Below, in pieces: positions 1-7,721 of a stretch of DNA of 11,265 nucleotides. Every line of letters starts with the position of its first letter. Within the stretch, counting starts at the first letter, position 1. The stretch covers positions 1 to 11,265 of the forward strand of contig JAAMPI010001699.1 in assembly GCA_013054445.1 (NCBI GenBank), written 5' to 3'. The notes under the pieces were generated by a model. That model was not told the origin of the DNA. It saw nothing but the letters and a program-made list of their open reading frames with translations, and ran no database searches. The translations under genes and the position numbers were made by a program. Source of the stretch: Cudoniella acicularis (taxonomy: Eukaryota; Ascomycota; Leotiomycetes; Helotiales; Helotiaceae).

Positions 1-250
1 AGGTCTGGGGATTGTGTTAGCGATGGGGTCGGGCAGTTGAAGGTGAATAGCGGATGGAAGTGGGGAAGGGGTATGCAGAATAAGGGAGAAAATCAAAAGA
101 ACGAACAGGTGGACTTTGGATCCCCTCCGGTCCGGGAGTCCATCCTACAGTTGCCACGGCATCACAGTAGAAGTCAGGGTAGACATGCGCATGAGTATCA
201 ATCTTTGGGACATTTGATGGGGTGGCTGAAGCCGAATCTGTTGATGCCAT
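1..250 (-). CDS. Amidohydrolase-superfamily protein, 5' part only
   Basis: The ATG is at 250 and exon 1 runs 250-107 (48 codons, phase 0). An intron (106-5) follows, and exon 2 starts at position 4 and leaves the window. The N-terminus contains I-D-T-H-A-H at residues 17-22. This matches the first-strand HxH metal-binding motif of the amidohydrolase superfamily (Amidohydro_2 / ACMSD-like group), where the two histidines (H20, H22) bind the catalytic metal. Family members of this kind are cytosolic hydrolases or decarboxylases of aromatic or cyclic substrates; the substrate cannot be told from 48 residues. The ~16 residues before the motif are Ser/Thr/Ala-rich and look like a normal cytosolic lead-in, not a signal peptide. 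The reading frame would run on to a stop just before position 17 if unspliced, so splicing is needed for a full-length enzyme. The family call is fairly sure; the exon boundary is moderately sure. Confidence 0.72.
5..106 (-). other. Intron 1 of the amidohydrolase gene
   Basis: Read on the minus strand, the donor is GTTCGT at 106 and the acceptor is CCCCAG ending at 5. A GCTAACAC branch-like site lies about 15 nt before the acceptor. The length is 102 nt, longer than the other introns here except that of the secreted-protein gene. The donor is not the GTAAGT/GTGAGT consensus, but no better GT is present between the HxH exon and the acceptor. Confidence 0.55.
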
Positions 251-1475
251 TGTTTCGGTGGAGGGAAACGATGTATCAGTTGGTGCGGCTGTGTTTACTG
301 AGATGGTGGTTAGTGAATTATTAGTAGTAAGGTTAATTTGGAAATGAAAAATTAATTAGTAAAGAAGTGGGGGAATAAATTGTGCACGGAGTGTGTGAAA
401 TGGATGCAGTACCTGATACTCTTTACAAATATTGTATTCGACGTTGAGATTATGGGGACGAAACAAGTGATATAGCTTTTGCGTTTGCTCTTGTCGACAC
501 CACTGAAAGAAGTGTTAAGATGTTGTAAAAAGATAATGATTGCAAAACGAAAGGAAGAGAGAAGCTTTATATGAAAAAAAAACGAAGAAATCCATAACTC
601 GAATCTCTTACCAAAATCACACGACTCCCCACCTATACTGCGTTCTTGTTCAGCAAGCAGATGACATGATGTCGGCATCGACGTTCGTTTAATGTCCGTG
701 ATTTAACCTTATAGTTGAAGGGGCGGATCCGGAGGTTGGGCTCGAAAATGGAATGCAGTTCGCGCTAAATACCGATACTTTATCCTATACGTAAGAGAGA
801 GGGGAATTGACGAGGGTGCTGCAATCGAAATTCTACTTGGGGGGTCAAACTATTAATTTTCATAAAAATGAGTGGGTCTTGATTTTATTTTAGAGGTTGA
901 AAACATGACAGGCCTGCCGGAAGCGGGAGTGGGGTATAGAAATAGGGGGACGGTAATAGTGGGGTGCTTACTTGTACAAACACGAGTTCCTCTCGTGATA
1001 CCGGAAACATTTTCCCATTCAGGAGGCTGCGCCTTAAACGTCGGAGGTTCCTTTCTGATACTTCCGACTTTTCAACAGTCGGAGGAACTATGTCTCAGAT
1101 TCGGGGGTTTGGCTGATAGGTACCGACTTTTCGTGCTGTTTGCCTTTCGGAAACTTCGGGGCAGGGGAGGATTTGAGAGGGTTGGGTACGGTACACTTGA
1201 GAAGTGGTACTTAGGCCGAACGCCTAAAGCCGTGGAGGTAAGAATCGGCTTTAATAGTGATAACAGACATAGGCAGTGAATGGACATAGGGAATAAAAAT
1301 ATGTAGGGAAGGAACAAGGACCGGAAATGAACAAATTCAGGTGAACATACGGTATGCAAAATCCAAAGAACGTAAAAGTAAGCAGATAGAGCTTTGGCAC
1401 CGCTTGGTAGAGAGGACTGAGCTAATATAAATGGAAGTCGCAAAGAAAGGCACGGGAATTGAATAGAAAGGGTAA
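251..1475. other. Gene-free interval between the amidohydrolase and zinc-finger genes
   Basis: It should contain the amidohydrolase promoter (just right of 250) and the 3' end of the zinc-finger gene (left of 1476). I found no coding region with a credible family, start and codon pattern. Open frames on both strands at 352-678 and 872-1479 are short, low in recognisable motifs and overlap each other. The one structured part is a set of degenerate 60-bp repeats at about 985-1145. The stretch 320-370 is AT-rich. Confidence 0.6.
985..1145. repeat. Three degenerate ~60-bp tandem repeats
   Basis: A shared core, roughly GGTTCCTTTCTGATA followed by CCGACTTTTC, recurs with GATA at 997, 1057 and 1115, giving spacings of 60 and 58 bp. 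GTCGGAGG or a variant joins the units (near 1020, 1040 and 1079). Units 2 and 3 share CCGACTTTTC exactly; unit 1 is more diverged. The copies are too degenerate to be a recent minisatellite expansion. They lie in a dubious open frame, and the 58-bp spacing breaks a strict codon register. Confidence 0.5.
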
Positions 1476-2687
1476 TCAATAATCATCTAGTTCCATTTCA
1501 TCATGTCCATCATAGTCCTGGATGACATGTCCATGTCTAATAGGAACATGGTTTTCTCCAATCTCCTTCACCTCCTCGTGTCCTACTTCCTGAAGACTGA
1601 CCGCATTGGGCGTCCAATCCATGTCATCAATAGGCCTCTCCCCAATACCTTTTAATGCAGTTTCCAGTCTCTCCCGAGCGCCTTGCGGATTCTGTCCGCT
1701 CATTGCGTCCCATTCGTTCAATACCTCTCTCAAAGCCTGGAACTTGAGCTGTCGGGTATGATCGGAAAACATAAACATCAAATCTTGTGCTTTGGTTGCC
1801 ATTCTTCGAATTTCGAAGTTATCGCAGAGATGCCGATGAGCTGCGGAATTTCGAACTCTGACAGCGTCTATCAAGCCTTGTTCGAGGGTGTAATTCGCGA
1901 CTGGGATAATGGATTTGAGAGGTAATGCTTCTGGCAATACGTCTCTCCACGTTGCTAACTCGACGGCTTCCGGACAACTCCAGTTCTTCGACAGTAAGGT
2001 CTGTGGAATCCATCTCGACGCAAAATCGAAGCACGCTTCTTCCAGTATCCGCTCAATCATTGCCAAAATGTAGTGTTGTACTTCGTATGGAAGACCGAGG
2101 TCTGGAGGCTTCGATATAGGAGATGTTTCGTGGTTATATGGTTTCGGTTTGACAACAGGGACAGTCTGCGAGGAGGACGACGTTAGCAAAAGACTTGAAT
2201 GCGATGTTCCTGCACCTACCCGGGTCCATATCTGTGGAGGTTTGGCCGCACTTTGCGACCGGCTTTGGTTTCGAGGTGCCCATCGGCTCGTCGAGAGACC
2301 GTATTTATCGGGGTTCAGTCGCTCAATTTCTAGAGGGTCCGCAACTTGAGAGTTGGCCGTCGCCTGGAGAGGCGGATGTCCATGATGGATAGGTGGTTTT
2401 ATCTTGTCCGCAACAGAAAGACTCAGAGTGCTGCTGGAGGCGCTGGAAGGCTTGGAACCGCTCTGATAACCATTATTCTCCCTCTGGCCTGCCTGCGAAG
2501 TCGCAAAACGATTGAGGTTCTGCAAAGGTTCGTTTTTGGCGTGGGAGCATCGAAAGCAGACTTGGCGACTTGCGAAGTTCGAGAACTTGCAGGCAGGACA
2601 ATCCCAATCGCCAGACCTCTGGGTGTATGCAGGAGCCGCATTGCGCCTGGAAGCCCACATACTGGCCTCCAGCCCTTTGCCGCCCAT
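1476..2687 (-). CDS. RanBP2-type zinc-finger protein with HEPN-like C-terminal domain
   Basis: Single exon, 403 residues, TGA stop at 1478-1476. The open frame continues upstream to about 2744 without another ATG and is then closed by a TAA, so the ATG at 2687 (context CAAGATGGGC) is the first available start. Residues 26-51 form a RanBP2-type zinc finger: W28, C30, C33, N37, C44, C47, the W-x-C-x2-C-x3-N-x6-C-x2-C pattern. Fingers of this type bind single-stranded RNA or ubiquitin. Residues 60-200 are Ser/Pro/Gln-rich and probably disordered, with a short conserved-looking YGLSTSRWAP stretch near 129-138. Residues ~199-329 are predicted helical, with R-N-S-A-A-H at 279-284, which matches the Rx4H signature of HEPN domains. 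The C-terminus is acidic (ends DEMELDDY). The zinc finger is certain from the pattern; an RNA-related role is inferred; the HEPN call is tentative. I know no gene symbol for it. Confidence 0.85.
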   Translation of the reverse strand: MGGKGLEASMWASRRNAAPAYTQRSGDWDCPACKFSNFASRQVCFRCSHAKNEPLQNLNRFATSQAGQRENNGYQSGSKPSSASSSTLSLSVADKIKPPIHHGHPPLQATANSQVADPLEIERLNPDKYGLSTSRWAPRNQSRSQSAAKPPQIWTRVGAGTSHSSLLLTSSSSQTVPVVKPKPYNHETSPISKPPDLGLPYEVQHYILAMIERILEEACFDFASRWIPQTLLSKNWSCPEAVELATWRDVLPEALPLKSIIPVANYTLEQGLIDAVRVRNSAAHRHLCDNFEIRRMATKAQDLMFMFSDHTRQLKFQALREVLNEWDAMSGQNPQGARERLETALKGIGERPIDDMDWTPNAVSLQEVGHEEVKEIGENHVPIRHGHVIQDYDGHDEMELDDY

Positions 2688-3180
2688 CTTGTCGTTCTTT
2701 TTTGTGGAGGGAGTTGAAGAAAGCTGTTCTGTGGAACGGGACAAATTGAATGAGAATTACCTGACAACGAAGAATTAATGCGGCATGGGTGGGGGAGAAA
2801 TGATACAAAACTCTGAAAGAATGCAATGTTATATACTTCCGTTGGGCGAAAGATATTGTGTGGGAAGAGAGTGAATGAACAGTAATGCCTTGTTGTTTTG
2901 AGGACTGTTCCCAGGAAGGCCTTGTCTGGGCTCCTTGTTCAGCGCGTAGAGATGTTGGAGACGCGCCTTCCTACACTACAAGTACTCAGTAGCACCGGAG
3001 GATAGCAAGATCCTATCTTCACGTGATGATAAGCCGCTTGAACATCAGTGCTTAGGTTCTTTTCTGGCGGGTCTTTTTAATAAGAAATATTTGACTAAAG
3101 AAGAAGAAGCTAAGCTGCCTAAGAACACCTCCTTTGCTTGGGTCACGTGTCTGTTAACCACGTGATCCAGAACATGACTC
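2688..3180 (-). promoter_or_regulatory. Upstream region of the zinc-finger gene with three CACGTG boxes
   Basis: CACGTG occurs at 3020-3025 (inside the 8-bp palindrome TCACGTGA), 3144-3149 and 3159-3164. The last two form an inverted pair, GGGTCACGTG and CACGTGATCC, separated by 9 bp. TCACGTG(A) is the site for fungal bHLH factors of the Cbf1/USF type. The boxes lie about 335-480 bp upstream of the ATG at 2687. A TATATA stretch near 2831 and a C/T-rich run (on the minus strand) near the start are compatible with a promoter. Function is inferred. Confidence 0.45.
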
Positions 3181-3181
3181 C

Positions 3182-3437
3182 CATTACAATACACTACTTT
3201 TTTAAGTTTGATGTTTTTATTTTAAGTATAATATTTTATTAAATTAAACACTACTTTTAACAAAGTGTAATAATTATTAAAAAAAAAAAAGTAAAATATT
3301 TAAATTAAATAATATATAAAACTTAAAAATATATGAAAATTAAATAGTGTATAAAAGCTAATTAGTATATTATATAATATTAAGTTATACTACATTTTCA
3401 AGTTTAATATTAATACCATTCATACTATACTACTAAA
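3182..3437. repeat. Very AT-rich island with degenerate repeats
   Basis: About 250 bp with roughly 10-15% G+C by eye, including a 12-A run at 3279-3290. It begins sharply after 3180 and ends at the stop codon of the ankyrin gene. A 25-bp motif at 3191-3215 is repeated directly at 3387-3411 with 20 of 25 matches, and four of the five differences are transitions. Related ACTAC motifs occur near 3248 and 3427. Possible explanations are an RIP-eroded transposon relic or a simple AT-rich 3' spacer. No coding content was seen. Confidence 0.55.
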
Positions 3438-6078
3438 CTAACTAGAAAGCTCAACTGGCTCCGCTGGCCCATCGTCTGGTTCTTTCTTTTTCGAGCCTCG
3501 GTCGAGAACTAACAAGAGGTCTTGATGACCGGAAGCCGAAGCCATGTCGTAGGGCGTCTTACCTTCTATATTTGCTTGGAAAGGATCTGCACCTCGTTCG
3601 CACAGGAACGAAGTTATGGCAGCGCGGAGATTCAGATCCCACATGTATGAACCCGTCCAAAAAGTGACAGCCTGATGAAGCACCGTTCCGCCGGACGTCT
3701 CGAACGGCGCATTCACGTCCCACCCGTGCTCGAGCAAGATCCTCAAGATCGCAATTATCCGGTTTGGGACATATTCCTTCTCAGCCTCTGACATGGTTTT
3801 CATCAACCATGAGCGGTTCATCAATTGCCCAGCCAAAGTCGACCATGAATCTGGCTCAGACGGCTCGGCGCCGTTTGCGATCAGAAACTCAACCATATCC
3901 ACTTGTCGAGCGCCAATGGCAAATTTTAAGGGCGTGAAGCTTGTTGTATATCCATACGGGACTTCGTTGATGTTAAAACTTGAGCCTAGGAGGCGCCGCG
4001 CCATATCGATCTCGCCGAAGAGTGCGGCGAAGTGCAGCGCTGTTACGCGTTCTGGACGGACGCGCTTGCGCAACTTTGACCGCCAAAAATCTTTTTTCCT
4101 GCTGAGAAGACTGGCGAAAACTGAATGGTCACCGTCGCAGACAGCGTCTTCGATTCGATCTTTGGGTTGACATCCGATCTTGTCGAGTATCTCCTTCCGA
4201 GACAGAGTTTTGCCCTTGAAGGTTTCATTTGCCTCTGGAGGTTGACCCGGGCTCAGAGCTGCGGTACCAAGTGCTTCCGGGCCTGCGGAGTAATATTCAT
4301 TCGTTCTCTCTTCTTCCGTGGCTCTCGACTCTCTTCTCTCCTCTGCCGACGAAAGAGATGTCACCGTAACGGACTGCAGATCCTCCAAATCCGTTTTATT
4401 TGACGGGGTGCGTTGGTGTGATTGCCGAGGACTAGTAGCTGGGGATTGCGAGATTATCGCAGATATAGGGTTGTAATAACGGTTTTCCATGGGCCTGCTC
4501 TGAATGCGCTTTACTGCTAGATCTAAGTCTTCAGAGATCGACTGAGTCAGTAGTGACGAAGAATCAAGAAGCTCCACCTTCGTGCCCAGTGACTCTTCGA
4601 CAATTTTTAGGATGGCGTCTCTGCGTGCTTCTGGTATCATGGCAAGGTATGATTTAGCACGAGCACGGTTGTTGAGCAAGACATATATGTGTGCCATGAG
4701 CGCCGTTGACTCTAACGAGGCGTCGCTCCGCTTGCCTAGTAACCGCCTTCGGGCCTGTAAAGCTTCCTCACATACAGATCGTGCACGGTCGACCTGGCCC
4801 ACGCGGATGTACAAATGCGATAGTAGGTGTGCCGCGTCGTAAATGTACTCGCGTTGCTCATCGGAGCTCGCTGACTGTTGAACCAGGCTCATAAGAGCTT
4901 CTTCGGCATCCGCAGGCTCTTGCATGTGATACGTACAGACAGCAAGTTTATACTGCAGACCGAAGATGTCGCAGAATGCTCGTTGTTCCTTCGGAAGCTG
5001 CTGCAGGACTCGTAGAGCTTCTTGAAGAAGAGAATCGGCCTCCTCCCATTCTTGCGCTTCGAAAGCTTTTGTGCCGGTGTCTAGCGCTGCTTTGGCAAGA
5101 TCGGTGTGCAAATCATCGTCAGAGTCGTCCCCTACTGCATCAACAGCCTCGCGTTCCTGCACAGAACGTTGCGTAGAAGTTGCGCTCGTCACGACGGTAT
5201 GGGCTTCGTCCCAAGAAAAGATGGAGGGGACGTTGGAGACCATGTCTGAGTGACCTGAACGTCGCTGGTCCCGGCGTATAGACTCCAGAGTACTCACCCA
5301 TTCCACAACGCGAATGTTACTATTTGCTACTCCTTGATCTCCAGCGACGGACTCCGCAGCTAGACTTCCCTCGTACATGGTCGTACCTTTCACGATAACT
5401 TCACGCGCACATTGCATTAGAGTGGCCTCAGTATGAGAAGGTCGCGACTGCGGATTGGCTTCCAATGATCTCTGCAGCTTCTCAACCATATCTTGCAACT
5501 TGTCCAGGTCCTTGGCAAGCTCCCGATCAGCTCGACAAGGCGCAATGTGCGCGAGTACCCTGCAGGTGAGGTTAGCCTTGTCAAGCGTCAATCAGAAGCA
5601 AAGCTCACGTATTGATCAATAGTAGTGTAGCACGCAAGTTGTCGGTGTGCCTACAAACTTTTATCCTGATACTTGCAATCTGGTCCTTGCTTTTGTCCAG
5701 CTTCCTCTGACGCTGAGCCTGACCGATGAAACTAGACTCTTCCCTTCTAACACTTTTGACAAACAACTCCAGCTCTTGCATTGTTCGACTAGTCTCCTCC
5801 ACTTGCGTTGCAAGACAATTCCACATCCTGCCATCAACATCATAAGGCGGAGATGATCCTGTCTCACTCTTGCTTACTACTTCTTCCAACTCAGCGTATA
5901 CAAGGTCGCATTCATTGCTAAGCGACTTGACCTCCCCTGCTAGATTCTTGACCGTAGTATCGATGATTTTGGTGTCTTGATCGAGTTTCAAGAGGGAACT
6001 TCCTAGCTTCCAAGCCGCTTTGCTCAACGCGAGGACGGCAGAGGCTGTGGCCGCAGCTGTAAACGGGGTGACCACCAT
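3438..6078 (-). CDS. NLR-like ankyrin/TPR protein without a nucleotide-binding domain
   Basis: Two exons, 6078-5609 and 5559-3438, give 863 residues; stop TAG at 3440-3438. The junction restores the frame exactly (AC|G, Thr). Domains in order: residues 1-~155, a helical N-terminal domain starting with an Ala-rich hydrophobic helix, then long amphipathic or coiled-coil helices, like the fungal STAND N-terminal domains (PigL_N / SesA-like group); residues ~158-200, more coiled coil; an acidic patch near 300 (GDDSDDD); residues ~309-466, TPR-like helical pairs (for example around YKLAVCTYHMQ and LLSHLYIRVGQVDRAR); residues ~516-610, a Ser/Thr-rich disordered linker; residues ~620-846, ankyrin repeats (TALHFAALFGE at 663, TPLKFAIG near 699, TVLHQAV at 782, GKTPYDMASASGHQDLLLVL at 823-842). 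No Walker A/B (NACHT or NB-ARC) is visible. The likely role is protein-protein recognition, perhaps in heterokaryon or non-self signalling; that is inference. The start is the first ATG after the upstream palindrome. Confidence 0.85.
5560..5608 (-). other. Intron of the ankyrin/TPR gene
   Basis: 49 nt. Donor GTGAGC at 5608, acceptor CACCTGCAG ending at 5560, branch-like GCTAACC about 16 nt before the acceptor. Without splicing, exon 1 meets a TGA immediately after the donor; removing the intron joins the two long open frames in phase. All features are standard for a filamentous fungus. Confidence 0.9.
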
Positions 6079-6428
6079 AACTGCTGATTGATGCGCACGC
6101 TATGGTCAGAGGTGAATGCGCTATGGTAATAGACACCGCAATGTGCGATGAAACCAAATCAGATAACGCAAGACGTAAAGCCCAGGAATTGCTGGCTACG
6201 ACAGAGAGAGACTGCTTAAGAGAGGGGCGGCAGGTACAGTGGCGCACTAAGTGTGCCCCTCAACCACACTTAGTACGCCACTGTACCCGCCACCAATGAA
6301 TCCACCTTAGAATTCGAATACGAGAGATAAGGAAGCACACTTACCCACGCGCAAACCGCAAGGCTTCAACAGACGAAGGCCGGGCTGAGGCCCCTCTCAG
6401 TTGGCCAAGCAAACATCTGCAGACGCAG
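6079..6428 (-). promoter_or_regulatory. Upstream region of the ankyrin/TPR gene, carrying a palindrome
   Basis: The region from the ATG at 6078 to the left end of the large inverted-repeat element at 6429. It contains the palindrome at 6235-6285, about 157-207 bp from the start codon, so it lies in the proximal promoter or 5' UTR. No clear TATA box was seen. A smaller GC-rich imperfect hairpin (CTGAG..CTCAG) lies near 6386-6399. Confidence 0.4.
6235..6285. mobile_element. Short TA-flanked palindrome (possible TIR-only transposon remnant)
   Basis: Arms 6237-6255 and 6265-6283 are 19-bp inverted repeats with a single mismatch and a 9-bp loop. Both sides are flanked by TA (6235-6236 and 6284-6285). 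The arm begins CAGTGGCG, and ends starting with CAG plus a TA target duplication are typical of pogo-type Tc1/mariner elements. The inverted symmetry continues outside the TA with mismatches (GGCGGCAG versus the complement of CCGCCACC), so the true boundary could be wider. At 47 bp it has no room for anything but two ends. It could also be a regulatory hairpin. Confidence 0.5.
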
Positions 6429-6637
6429 GGCAACCGTTATCCTTGACAACCGCTCCTACAACATCTTAACAGTAACAACGTAATCAAATTAAGAAATAAA
6501 GTAGATATTTGCGCTTTTCAGCTTATTTTTTTACACCTCCGCTAGTTTTCAGCTAATTCTGAGCATTTCTATTTTTGGTCAAATTTTGGTGGGGTAACGA
6601 GCCTAATCGTATCAGTCTGCGCGTTCAGAGCACTTTA
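6429..6637 (+). repeat. Left inverted-repeat arm of the foldback element
   Basis: Pairs with 6829-7009. It contains an additional 31 bp bounded by two copies of TTTTCAGCT (6515-6523 and 6546-6554), where the right arm has one copy. The arm fades out around GCGTTCA at 6631-6637. Confidence 0.7.
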
Positions 6638-6828
6638 CTAAGAAACGAAATATTAGAAATCGTAAATCGTAAAATCGTAATTTATAAAAGCGTAATTTAC
6701 TTGTTTTAATTCTTAAATCCTAGACTAGAAGTATTAATTATTCTTAGTGAATTTATAACTTTCAAGTGATAGCGACAACTTTAGTTTTCGATTGCCTGAA
6801 AGCGGGGTCACGAAGCCTGGGCATGCCT

Positions 6829-7009
6829 GGAAAATGCCGTGAACGCACAGACCAAAAACGATTAGGCTCGTTACCCCACCAAAATTTGACCAAAAATAGA
6901 AATACTCAGAATTAGCTGAAAAGCGTAAATATCTACTTTATTTCTTAATTTGATAGCGTTGCTACTGTTAAAATGTTATAGGAGTGGTTGTCAAGGATGA
7001 GTGGTTGCC
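6829..7009 (-). repeat. Right inverted-repeat arm of the foldback element
   Basis: The reverse complement matches the left arm closely apart from the 31-bp gap and scattered transitions. The inner edge is around TGCCGTGAACGCACAGAC (6835-6852). Confidence 0.7.
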
Positions 7010-7177
7010 ACGTGAATTCTTCTAGGCGGTCTCTCCGGCGAAGAAAGCCACTTTTATTGAATTGTGCTCTGCCAAAGGACAAAATTCAGTGTTGGAGAGG
7101 CGCTCTTTTGGTGTTGGTGCACAAGCCAAAATCGGCAGCTTATTTCTTCGCCGGAGAGGCGGTATCAGTCCACGTGG
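7008..7177. repeat. 16-bp perfect inverted repeat framed by CACGTG boxes
   Basis: CTCTCCGGCGAAGAAA at 7031-7046 is perfectly inverted at 7143-7158. Outside it, CCACGTG lies at 7008-7014 and CACGTGG at 7171-7177, so the whole 170 bp is roughly symmetric with ends CCACGTG. It abuts the right end of the foldback element and shares two bases with it. It may be a second MITE relic or a bHLH-type double site. The sequence between is unique and non-coding by my reading. Confidence 0.45.
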
Positions 7178-7721
7178 TACACAGGCTTAGGCAAGTCCCG
7201 CCTCGGAACGGGACGTCTAGATTCTAAGACAGCGCATTTAGCAAGATTCGAGCCCAGCCTTAAACATAAAGTCGATGATATCTCATGAATGCTTCCATAA
7301 AAACTCTAGATACTGTAACCGCAAGACTCACAAGAGCCTGGGGAGTCGTACGATACCAAATTCGAGTAGGTTTTCTGCTAAACAGTAGAGTCTACGTCGA
7401 AAAGTACTGTCAGCAAGGTAGGAAACGGGCGTGGCAGCCGCCCTCCCGGATACGCTAGGCGGTACGCCTGTGGAGGAGATATGCTTGCGCTTGTGGCCCT
7501 ACACCTATTTAGCTGTGGTTAAAGATAGTACAAACAGCTGATCAGCTCAGCCTTCATTTTACTTTCGCATCTTCCGCTCGTTTTGTTTAACAACGTCCCT
7601 GAAGCATCACTATCGTTTATCGAGCGGCATTGACAAACTTATGCGTCATCAATAGGGAGCTATACTAGTACCAATTGCACTGTTACTCGATTGACAAGTA
7701 TTCGCACGACTCCAATACTCC
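7178..7721 (+). promoter_or_regulatory. Upstream region of the UNC93-like gene
   Basis: No gene seen. Close to the ATG at 7722 lie a 12-bp perfect palindrome AGCTGATCAGCT at 7536-7547 and a C/T-rich run (about 7551-7580) of the kind that precedes fungal transcription starts. The palindrome could be a factor-binding site; this is speculative. Confidence 0.35.

Larger units (their letters stand above)
6429..7009. mobile_element. Foldback MITE-like element with long inverted repeats
   Basis: The left arm 6429-~6637 and right arm ~6829-7009 are long inverted repeats. Conserved blocks include TCCTTGACAACC near the ends, AATTAAGAAATAAAGTAGAT, and a run from TATTTTTGGTC through GGTAACGAGCCTAATCGT. 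The outer ends both read GGCAACC going inward. The central ~190 bp is AT-rich and unique, with no transposase. Most differences between arms are transitions. The left arm has an extra 31 bp compared with the right. I could not find a convincing target-site duplication, so the superfamily is unassigned and the exact ends may move a few bases. Confidence 0.75.

Noticed and set aside
352..678. 108-codon open frame on the minus strand with an ATG
   Set aside because: Phe/Ile/Ser-rich low-information sequence from AT-rich DNA, no motif, no partner exon with good splice sites.
724..731. CGGATCCG palindrome as a Zn2Cys6 factor site
   Set aside because: A single 8-bp site with unusual 2-bp spacing between CGG half-sites, not near a start codon; chance is enough.
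872..1479. Overlapping open frames on both strands (872-1279 plus, 1072-1479 minus)
   Set aside because: The plus frame has no ATG at its start and the two overlap antisense. Their content is explained by the degenerate 60-bp repeats and no family is recognisable.
2688..2744. N-terminal extension of the zinc-finger protein to 2744
   Set aside because: That start codon is TTG, with a stop just upstream. Nuclear fungal genes normally start at ATG, so 2687 was used. A putative intron with acceptor CCACAG here would be only ~33 nt.
2346..2826. Several open frames around the start of the zinc-finger gene, on both strands
   Set aside because: Shadows of the zinc-finger coding sequence, whose Cys pattern is unambiguous in the chosen frame.
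6988..7288. Open frames of 74-79 codons on the plus strand
   Set aside because: They begin inside the right arm of the foldback element, cross the 16-bp inverted repeat and show no domain.
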